Shown: piece after piece, positions 56,101 through 64,000 of the stretch
Layout of the letters: every line of letters begins with the position of its first letter
Numbering within the stretch: position 1 is the first letter of the stretch
Source of the DNA: Caenorhabditis elegans
Lineage: Eukaryota > Nematoda > Chromadorea > Rhabditida > Rhabditidae
DNA: 64,000 nucleotides
NCBI RefSeq assembly: GCF_000002985.6
Contig: NC_003283.11
Span: 16,307,501 to 16,371,500 of the forward strand
Reading direction: 5' to 3'
Made by a program: the position numbers and the translations under genes
The notes under the pieces: generated by a model
Databases searched by the model: none
Told to the model about the DNA's origin: nothing
The model's input: the letters and a program-made list of their open reading frames with translations, nothing else

Positions 56101-59099
56101 CAGAATTCAGAGGCAAACCGGCAAATTGCCGGAATTGAAAATTTCCGGCAAACCGGCAAAATTGTGGTTATGCCCATTATGTTTTGGAAATTGCAGACTT
56201 TAATCGTTTAATCTTTTAATCGTTTAATTTAATCGTTAAAAAAAATAAAGTTAAAAGAAAAATTTTAATCGGCAAAATTGTACGGATCATATGAATGTTC
56301 TTATATCTATTTTGAAAATTAAGCATATTGTAGGCAATTTTTTCGGCAATTTTTCAAAAATTAAAATTCCGTCAAATCGAGAAACCGACAATTTTCCAAA
56401 AACTAAAATATCCGGCAAATCTGCAAACCGGCAATTTTCCAAAAATTAAAATGTTCGTTAAATCGGCAAGCCGGCAAATTGCCGATTTGCCGAACTGCTC
56501 CTCTATACACCGTTTTAGTGCTCAAACTGTAAATTGTTTACTATTCCCAGGTGATGCCGATTATGTTCCCAGCGCTCTATCGGATTTCCAAAGAGCACTG
56601 GAATCAAACAATTGTTGCACTTGTCTATAATGTACTCAAAACTTTTATGGAAATGAATGGAAAACTGTTTGATGAGCTTACTTCTACGTACAAAGGTGAA
56701 CGATTGCGGGAAAAGCAACGAGAAAAGGATCGTGATGCTTTTTGGAAGAAAATGGAAGCTCTTGAATTGAATCCACCGGCTGAAGGAAAAGAAGTGACAC
56801 CTTCGTTGTTTCCAGAGAAGTTGACTGATTATTTGAAGAAGGTTCGTGTGGATTTTTGGAGAAATTTAAGAAAAATGGCCTTTGAAATTGCTAAAAATTT
56901 CACGTCTGGAAAATGGAAAAATTCTAAAATTTTCGTAAAATAAACCTATAACGTTGAATTTTTTAAAGAAAAAATTGAAAAAAAAATATTGGAGAACCTT
57001 AATTTTTCGCTTTTTTCCCCAGAAAAATGGAGTTCAACAAAAATTCGTCTGAAAAAAATAAATTAAATTCAAAACAGTTATATTTTTTTTCAAAAACATA
57101 TGTAAAATATGCGTAATTTCTTAAATTTTCAGCTGAAAAAATGATCTCGATTTTCTTTTTTCACAGAAAATCGAAAAATCGAATTTTCCCGATTTTTAGA
57201 AAAATATCTTACAATTTTGGTAATTTTTCCATTTTTCTAGAAATGTACTGAAAATTAACCATGGAATTAAATTTTTCAAAGAAAAATTTGAAAAAAAAAA
57301 AAACATAAATTTCGTTTAAAACCAAGTAAAATGACCAAAATTTAAAGCTATTTTTTGAAAAATCAATTTTTTTCCAATTTTTTTGATGAAAAATTGGAAA
57401 ACCTTAATTTTTCGTTTTTACCCCAGAATAATGGATTTTTATGGGGTCAAAAAAAATTCATCAGAAAAAAAATTAATTACCAGCTATATTTTTTTTCAAA
57501 AAACTATGTAAAATATACGTAATTTCTCAAATTTTCAGGCATTTTTCAAAAAAAGTTGAAAAAATGATTTATTTTCCAAAATGTTAGACTTTTTTAAAAT
57601 TTAGGCCTATATTCATAGTTTCAGCGAATTGCAATAAAGTCTTTTTTTGCGGAAAAATAGGTCTGAAAATGTGAAAAAACTCAAAATACAGTACTCGGTC
57701 TTAACACGACAATTTTTGTTAAATTCGGAAAGGTGTGCGCCTTTAAAGAGTACTGTAATTTCAAACTCTCATTTTCCCGAATTTTTCAAATTTTATTTTC
57801 TTTTTTTTGTTGTTATATACCTGATTTTTTTAAATAAAAAATCGAAGTTTTTATCGATTTTTCACAGTTTTTCGATAAAAATCGATTTATTTGTTTAAAA
57901 AAACTCAATTATAACAATAAAAACACCTGAATCTCGACAAATAGTGAAAAAATCTATGAAAAAATAATAAAAATCCAGTAAAAACGAAAATTTGAAACAA
58001 ACTTCAGTACTATTTAAAGGCGCAGGCCTTATCGTTTCATATTCAACAAAAATTGTCGTGCCGAGACCGCAAAAATTGCGAATTTCCTTTTTTTTTTTGC
58101 AGTTCTTCAGTACATGGTTTAATTAAAAAATCAAAAAAAAACTGGAAAATTAAAAAAAATTAAGTTTATTTTCATATTTTCAATGAAAAAATTTTGCAAA
58201 AAGTGTCGATTTTTCTGTAAAAATCTGTTTCTGTAAATAATTTTTTTTAAAAAAAAATTCAATTTCAGGACGGTCCAAATATGACGCCACTGCCAGTTGC
58301 AACTGCAGGTGGCGGTGATAAATCTCCATCTGTAGTGAAGAAATCGTCAACAGGATCAGAAACGACGACGCCGGCTAAAAAGTGAGCAATTTTGGAGCAT
58401 GGAAATGTGGATTTACGTGTATTTCCCGAGGAGAAGAAGCTAAAACTGACGATTTTGGACATTTTTTTTGGCTGAAATGCTCGGTTTGGAGCATTTTCGC
58501 AGTTAAAAAATTTTATTTCCAAAAAAAAACGAAAAATAAATTATTTTGTAAAAAAATCCAAAAAAAAACTTCTTTTTTTTAAATTATGGTTTTCTCATTG
58601 AAATCAACAAAATTTCAAATTCGCCAGTTTTTTTTCAATAAAAAAAATAAGATTTTTCAGCGAGAAATTTCGAGTTTTTTCTTGGTTTTTCTACACTGAA
58701 AAACCTGAAAAATCGAAAAAAAAATCCTAAAATGTGTGATTTTCACCAATTTTTCACCTAAGAACCGAACAATTGCGATTTCAATGCTAAATATTAGAAA
58801 AATCTGCGAAAATGGTCCAAAATCCAGTTTTTTAAAGCGAAACACCCACTGAAAATAAACTTCTCCTCGGAGAGTACACAAGACCACCGTAAATCGACAC
58901 ACAATATCTTACATTTAAAAAATTAAAATTCCTGGAATTTTTTTGGTTGGAAAATTTATTTTTAAGTCAAAAAAAAATCGCTTCAAAAATCGAATTTTTG
59001 AAAAAAAAATTGACTTTCCGTAAGTTTTAGCCGAAAAAATACTTTTCCCGTCAAAAAAATCGCTTCAAGACCCAAAAAAATCTATATTTTTTCAGATAA
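50152..59099 (+). CDS. pptr-1: PP2A regulatory subunit B56 (B')
   Basis: Regulatory subunit that directs protein phosphatase 2A to substrates; C. elegans PPTR-1 is known to act on AKT-1 in insulin signalling and in P-granule partitioning. Ten exons join in phase: 50152-50312, 50363-50433, 51338-51636, 52606-52829, 53727-53895, 54214-54315, 55473-55667, 56551-56841, 58269-58381, 59096-59099, giving 542 residues. The B56 HEAT-repeat core is well kept: [40 protein letters not shown] then [70 protein letters not shown]. The N- and C-terminal tails are low-complexity. The stop codon is split over the last intron. Introns of 0.3-1.7 kb hold many repeats. The symbol rests on length and the B56 match; the paralogue pptr-2 is the alternative. 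Confidence 0.9.
54005..54088. repeat. Foldback repeat (CCAATCAGCG family), copy 3
   Basis: Arms CCGACCAATCAGCG and CGCTGATTGGTCAG with inner CTCCGCCCACT / AGTGGGCGGAG, in intron 5 of the PP2A gene. Longer stem than the copies at 456 and 32182. Confidence 0.7.
55210..55263. repeat. Perfect 54-bp palindrome
   Basis: TACCGTATTTCCTCTATTAG followed by TCTTGCA is followed at once by its exact reverse complement, with no spacer. It lies in intron 6 of the PP2A gene, in an otherwise A/T-run-rich stretch; a run of about 18 C follows at 55411. Confidence 0.95.
56100..56500. repeat. Scattered CCGGCAAA units in PP2A intron 7
   Basis: GGCAAACCGGCAAATTGCCG, ATTTCCGGCAAACCGGCAAA and, near 56460, CGGCAAGCCGGCAAATTGCC are units of the minisatellite at 45.2-46.3 kb, here in a short, interrupted block. 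Confidence 0.7.
57680..58080. mobile_element. MITE-like inverted repeat, GTACTCGGTCTTAACACGAC type
   Basis: The left arm ACACGACAATTTTTGTTAAA, GGTGTGCGCCTTTAAAGAGT and ACTGTAATTTCAAACT is mirrored on the right by TTTGAAACAAACTTCAGTAC, TATTTAAAGGCGCAGGCCTT and AACAAAAATTGTCGTGCCGA. It lies in PP2A intron 8. Another full copy is in the next gene's intron at 61667-62012, with half-copies at about 48050 and 63760. Confidence 0.7.
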
Positions 59100-60208
59100 A
59101 GCTCCTATCAATCATTTCTTATTCTTCTTCTTCAAAAAAAAAAACTCGATATCAATGGTGATATATATGATGATAAGCACCTCTTCTATTTTTCCAAAAT
59201 GCTCTCCGTCTCTGCGTCTCCTTCTTATACACACTCTCTCGTCTTCTGCTGCTGGATCGAAACCATTTTATTTGAAATAAAATCAATCGATAATTGTACA
59301 CACACAAATCCCCGAAAACCCGCTAAATCACACACATTACCCACCCCACCCCAACCAAAAAATAAACGCCATCATTAATATTATTTTTCTCTTTTTTTAT
59401 TATTTTTCCTTTTTTCCCCCAAATTTTATTGAATTTCTTCCATTTTTCGCCCTCTTTTCTGAAAATTCGTGTTTTTGCTCACCATGTCTTCGTGTTTTTC
59501 TTTTCCCTCTCCACTTTTCCCTTTCTCTCTCTCTCTCGTCGTCGTTTTCCACATATTTTATTCCAGATTTTTCTCTATTCATAATATTTTTGTTGTATCC
59601 CAAATTCTATTATCGAGTTGCGAACAAATGGTGATTTTTGGCGGAAAATTAGGGTCTCGCCGCGAAAAAACAATTTGCTACAGCACCCCTTTAAAGGCGC
59701 ACGATAGCGTCGAGACCTTTTTTAATCAAAAATCGATATTTTCTCCGCAACTGGGTAATATTACTGAACTATTTCAGATTTTTAAATATACATTTTTTTG
59801 TGCCCCGTTTTATTTTTTTTTGTATGTCTGTTGTCTCTAGTAGTATCAAATATCAATACCAAAAATAATGTATGGAATATTTTTTAATATTAGTGTTGTA
59901 AAGATCCCCCTCCTCCTCAAAATGTCCCAAAAATTGCGAAGAAACAAAAAAATTCACTCTCTCCCCCTCTTTCTCTCTCTCTCTGTATGAATTTTTTGTA
60001 TTTATATACACAAACATACACACACACATACACACCATATATCGATTGAATTGAACTTTTTCCCCCAAATTTTGAATTCTTTGTGCGATTTTTAGACGAA
60101 TTTTTTCAGTGCTCAGAGACTGACATTATTGTATCATTGACACCAAAATAGTTGGAAAAAAATGGAAAAGAAATTTTCAGAAATTTTCAGACAAAACGGG
60201 TCATTATC
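59100..60208. other. PP2A 3' flank and spacer
   Basis: Holds the probable 3'UTR of the PP2A gene, with AATAAA at about 59276 and again near 59360, CT- and CA-rich microsatellites (59523-59540, 60000-60035) and a half-copy of the GTACTCTTTAAAGGCGCAC repeat at about 59670. At 1.1 kb the spacer is too long for a typical worm operon. No gene recognised. Confidence 0.45.
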
Positions 60209-63200
60209 ATGGACAGCGGACGACGAAGCCGTAGTGGATCGAGAGATAGAGATAGTAGACGCAGACATAAGAAGGTTGTGGATTTACGCGGGATTCGTGT
60301 ACTCCACGAGGAAAAGAGGATTTTTTCAGTTTTTTTTTTGGCAGGAATTCTTGATTTTGGATCATTTTCGCTAATTTTCGCTGATTTTTTCTAAGTATTT
60401 TTCTGTTAAAATCCTAAATTCAAAAAAAAATTTACGAAAAAAAAACGCAAAAAGTAAGAACGAGCCGCGACGCGACACGCAACGCGCCGTAAATCTACCC
60501 CAGATATGGCCGAGCCAGAATGGCCTAGTTCGGCAAACTCGTCCATTTCAATTTATGAGGGAAGCCAGAAATCCGTGAAAAATCAGAATTTTGTGGATTT
60601 TGATGAGAAAAGCTGAGAAATTACTAAAAATATTGAAAAATTGTAATTTTTCCCAAAAAACGCCAGAAATCGAAAAAACCAGAAAAAAATCCTCAAAATC
60701 TGTTGATTTATTCAAAAAAAATTTTTTTAAAATTCCAGAAATTCTATATTTGCTTTCTAAAAACTCCAAAAAAAAAGCCAAAAAATTTTTTTTTGAAAAA
60801 ATCGAAAAAATCCTCTTGCAAAAATATCATTTTCCACGAGGAGTACACAAAGTCCCAAAAATTTCCGTAAAAATCAATAATTTCAGCATAGACACAAGCG
60901 TCGATCCCGTACACGGAGCCGCAGTAGATCATACGAACGGAATGGAACGGCTGGAATTCATATTAATCCAGCTTTTGGGTTGGTTTTTTTGTTATTATTC
61001 AGGTCTCGAAACGATCGATTTTTAATTACAAAAAGGATTACTGTAATTCCATATTTCTCGATTTTTATAGGGGAAAAACCAGGAAAATTTCGCGAAAAAT
61101 TGCCCGAAAATCGGATTTTTCCAAAAGTTTCAATTTTCAAAAATTTCAGACTCCCGCCTGGAACCGTACAACCACAACCAATGGGCTACTCGGCGTCACA
61201 GCTTTTGCAGACGAATAATATGTTGGAAGCCGAAATTCATCGGCTGAAAGCCGCGTTGAACGCCGCGCAAGGCGGTCAACAAATTGAAGCTCAGCGGTGT
61301 CAAATGCTCCAACAAGAATTGCGGTGATTACATGAATAGCTTCTTCTGCTCCTTGAAATGGAAGAGTTTTACCGCGGCCACGACCGCGACGCAGCTGCAT
61401 GCGCGGAGCGGCTCATCAAAAAAATTAGCTAAAATGATAAAAAAAATCACAAGCCGCTCCGCGAGCAGTTGCGTCGCGGTCATGGCCGCGGCCGAGGTTC
61501 CCAGCTCTGCCATTTCAAGATACGAGGGACTCTGGAAGGCCATGCTTCTGCTGAAAAATCTTTTTTTTTTCTGTTTTTCGAGAATTTTTTAATGATTACT
61601 CAGATAGTGATTTTGCTTGATGAAAATATTACGCAGCCGCAAAATTTTTCGAATTTCGTGTCAAAACTACGGTACCCGGTCTCGACACGACAATTTTTGT
61701 TAAATTCTAACGGTGTGCGCCTTTAAAGAGTACTGTAGTTTCAAACTTTCGTTATCAATTTTTCATAGATTTTTCACGATTCGTAAATATTTAGGGGTTT
61801 TTTTACAAATAAATTGATTTTTCACAGTTTTTCGATAAAAAGCGATTTTTTTTGTTGAAACAACTCAATTATTTAGAACAATAAAAACACCTAAATATCT
61901 ACGAATCGTGAAAAATTGATAAAATTCCGCAAAAATGGGAGTTTGAAACTGCAGTACTTTTTAAAGGCGCACACCTTTTCGAACTTAACAAAAATTGTCG
62001 TTTCGAGACCGCGAATGTCGCATTTTTTGCTGATGTGTAATATTTTAGGAGAATTATAGCAAATATCAAGAAAATTTGAAAAATATATCGATTTTTTGCT
62101 CAGAAATGCTCAAATCCAACGAGATCAAGCCAACAAACGATGTAACGAGATAATGTCCGAGAGGAGAATGATGAATGATTCGAAAGTTGAAATGGCAAAT
62201 GTAAGAGCTGAAAATTCTCTCAAAAACTGGCAAAAAATGGTTGAAAAGCAAGAATTTTAGCCAAAAAATGTGAAATTTTTCGAAAAATGAATTCTTACTT
62301 CTCCTCGGGGAGTACACGACCTGCGTAAATGGACAATAAATGTTTATAATACTTTCAGCGAATTAATGGACTAGAAGTGGCGAATCGGATGCTCCGAGAT
62401 GATGTTACCCAGGCGAGAAATGCGACGGAAGCTAAAGAGGAGGTTTTTATATATAATTTAACGGAAAATTTGAAAACCAAAAAAAAAATTCCAGGAAATC
62501 CGAGCAATAACGTATCAATCAGAAATTGTTCGCCAACAAATCAACGCTCTGAACGAACGAAATGCGGCGCTCAAGACGAAATGCGAGACGGTAGTGGCGC
62601 AAAATCGTCAGCAGCATGAAGAGTAAGTAGACAGCACGGAGGCTGTTACACTGGTGGCGCAGGCGGTAACGCGCTTGACTGCCAGACGGCTGGGGTTCGG
62701 CTCGACCCCCGCTGCCGCATGCACCTTGCACTCTACGCCTTTCCTTTCAATGGGTTGGTATGATTTAATAAGGATGCAAGAGAATAGTACGGGAAGTTCG
62801 AAGACTTGCGGATTTGCTTCCACGGCTCCGCGAGTTCATAACTGTCACCACAATTAAAAAAAATTTTTTTTTTCTAATGGAACGCATTTTTAAGACGAGA
62901 TTTCAGAATGGAAGCCCGTCAAAAGTTCGTGCAAGGTGCTCAGTTAAATGTGAAGAAGGCGGAGGCGGATTTGCAATTGGCCAATGCAGAAATTCAGTGA
63001 GTTTTGAGTTTTAAAAAAAGTTTAAGTTTCAGAAAACCGTAAACTAATTTCAGACGTCTGCTCCGAGAACTTGACAGCTCTCAGCAGCTCGAGAATTCGA
63101 GCATCACTGACAAAAGAAATATCGAAGAAGAGCTCATCCGGAAAGAAGATGAGATCAGATTGGCAAACTACAAATCAGCAACCTTATTAAAAGCGGCAAA

Positions 63201-64000
63201 TGATAAAATCGAAAAACTCGAGTTACGATTGAAACAAGAAAAACCGGCGGTGCACAATGAGATGACTGTGGTAGGTTTAGCAGGAAATTGACAAAAAACC
63301 GGAAAAAATGGGAAAAATTCTAATCACTTTCACAAGTTCCAGGAAACAATATACATTGCCATAGAGACTATCAAAACGACGTACGAGAAGCAGCTGTCCA
63401 GAATGGAAGAAGAAATTGAGCATTTGAAAGCTGAAAAGTTGAAGCAGGAGCAGCAACAAATAATGATGGAGGAAGAGGAGGATGCAGTGGTTCAGAATCT
63501 CGAGGAACTTCCAGCCTATCTGAAGACTCCAATGAGGCCGGATCCAACGAAGATGGAAGGTCTTAAAAAGACTATTCAAGTGAAGATCAGGCTTGATGAA
63601 GAGCCCGAACGCCCGGCTCGGCCGGCTAGTGGACCGCCCGTAGATTCACCTGTGACGTGGCATCAGAGAAAGCCGTTCGAACGGCTCCCAGCGATGGTTG
63701 TGCCGCTTTTTGGGACAACTGAAGGTGAGATATTAATCAGGCGCAAAAAATACTGTACTCGGTCTCGAAACAACAAATTTTTATTCAGTGAGAAAAGGCG
63801 CAAAAAATTGTCGTGTCGAGACCGTACGTACCGAACTTTTGGTGCAAAATTTTACGTCTGTGTGTGTCAGGCTGTCCCATCACGGTTTGATCTACACAAA
63901 AATGCGCGATTTGTTTGCCTAAAAAGTGTGACGTCAGCACGTTCTCAACCATGCGAAATTAATTGAGAAGTCTGCGGCATTTTTTGTAGATCTACGTAGA
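60209..64000 (+). CDS. RS-rich coiled-coil protein, 3' end beyond window
   Basis: Gene of unknown identity, incomplete on the right. Nine exons join in phase: 60209-60274, 60887-60978, 61150-61323, 62104-62200, 62359-62442, 62495-62622, 62907-62996, 63054-63270, 63343-63724; the next exon must lie past 64000. About 443 residues are visible. Residues 1-45 are rich in Arg-Ser and Asp-Arg (GRRSRSGSRDRDSRRRHKKH, then RRSRTRSRSRSYERN), as in RS-domain splicing-linked nuclear proteins. A long coiled coil follows from about residue 65 to 330 (QTNNMLEAEIHRLKAALNAA; ELIRKEDEIRLANYKSATLL), then an acidic Glu/Gln stretch (QEQQQIMMEEEEDAV) and a Pro-rich part ending VTWHQRKPFERLPAMVVPLF. TTTTCAG 18 bases before the ATG may be a trans-splice site. 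A nuclear role is inferred only from the RS domain. Confidence 0.85.
60462..60500. repeat. GAGCCGCGACGCGACACGCA dispersed block, copy 2
   Basis: GAGCCGCGACGCGACACGCA followed by ACGCGCCGTAAATCTACC is shared without mismatch with about 46947-46985. Here it sits in intron 1 of the RS-rich gene. CG-rich against AT-rich surroundings. Confidence 0.75.
61370..61500. repeat. GC-rich foldback in intron 3 of the RS-rich gene
   Basis: GCGGCCACGACCGCGACGCA, followed by GCGGAGCGGCT, pairs with AGCCGCTCCGC and TGCGTCGCGGTCATGGCCGC around an AT-rich loop. A hairpin element of about 130 bases; ORFs here are symmetry products. Confidence 0.7.
61667..62012. mobile_element. MITE-like inverted repeat, GGTACCCGGTCTCGACACGA type
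   Basis: GGTCTCGACACGACAATTTT, GTGTGCGCCTTTAAAGAGTA and CTGTAGTTTCAAACTTTCGT on the left are mirrored by AGTTTGAAACTGCAGTACTT, TTTAAAGGCGCACACCTTTT and AACAAAAATTGTCGTTTCGA on the right. In intron 3 of the RS-rich gene. Same family as 57680-58080. Confidence 0.75.
62651..62724 (+). other. tRNA-like sequence in an intron (pseudo-tRNA or SINE-like)
   Basis: GGTGGCGCAGGCGGTAACGC resembles a tRNA D-arm and box A, and GGGGTTCGGCTCGACCCC resembles a T arm with box B (GGTTCGGCTC). The ends GGTGGC and GCTGCC can pair with wobbles. The T loop has one base too many and the anticodon arm is poor, so a working tRNA is unlikely. It lies in intron 6 of the RS-rich gene. Confidence 0.35.
63869..64000. mobile_element. 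MITE of the GATCTACAAAAAATGCGGG family, cut by window edge
   Basis: CAGGCTGTCCCATCACGGTT, TTGATCTACACAAAAATGCG, GTGACGTCAGCACGTTCTCA and GCATTTTTTGTAGATCTACG follow the same order as the four copies upstream. It lies in an intron of the RS-rich gene. Confidence 0.65.

Noticed and set aside
59099-60209. Operon between the PP2A and RS-rich genes
   Set aside because: Same strand, but about 1.1 kb separates stop and start, well above the usual worm operon gap, and PP2A 3' signals lie between.

Overview
The window looks like nuclear DNA of a Caenorhabditis nematode, most likely C. elegans. It is AT-rich. Genes have short introns with GT...TTTCAG borders, and most belong to worm-expanded families: seven-transmembrane chemoreceptors of several classes, a supplementary nuclear receptor, an NRF-6-like acyltransferase and a DUF268 protein. 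It also holds a full-length 1,611-bp Tc1 transposon. The one gene I name with some confidence, a PP2A B56 subunit of 542 residues, fits pptr-1, which I recall being on chromosome V; the chemoreceptor density suits an arm of that chromosome.

Layout, left to right. (1) 0.2-11.3 kb, plus strand: a serpentine receptor, an 11-exon NRF-6-like gene carrying an intact Tc1 in an intron, a str-type receptor with mobile elements in two introns, and an srh-type receptor. (2) 11.6-12.2 kb, minus strand: two related exon pairs I could not identify. (3) 13.35-19.98 kb, minus strand: a serpentine receptor spread over 6.6 kb whose introns are filled with a Helitron-like block rich in heat-shock-element motifs, a nested MITE, and 120-bp and 96-bp tandem repeats; its reading frame does not close. 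(4) 21.9-22.7 kb: a small secreted protein. (5) 23.0-26.0 kb: a 164-bp satellite with inverted edges. (6) 26.2-30.8 kb: a second srh receptor with exon lengths identical to the first, and an srw receptor. (7) 30.9-34.35 kb: an SLC9B/NHA-type cation-proton antiporter enclosed by two inverted copies of a divergent tRNA-Asn pair. (8) 35.0-42.3 kb: a nuclear hormone receptor, a frameshifted str receptor (minus strand) and a DUF268 protein. (9) 42.3-50.1 kb: long non-coding stretch with minisatellites. (10) 50.15-64 kb: the PP2A B56 gene and an RS-rich coiled-coil gene that runs off the right edge.

Functionally, the left two thirds is accessory and environment-facing (chemosensation, lipid/acyl handling, ion exchange, nuclear receptor) and dense in mobile DNA. 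The right end holds conserved housekeeping-type genes with long introns. No operon is evident: spacing is too wide and transcription directions are mixed. Exon models were read by eye from splice sites, phase continuity and family resemblance, so exact ends can be off by a base or two. No alignment or search was run.
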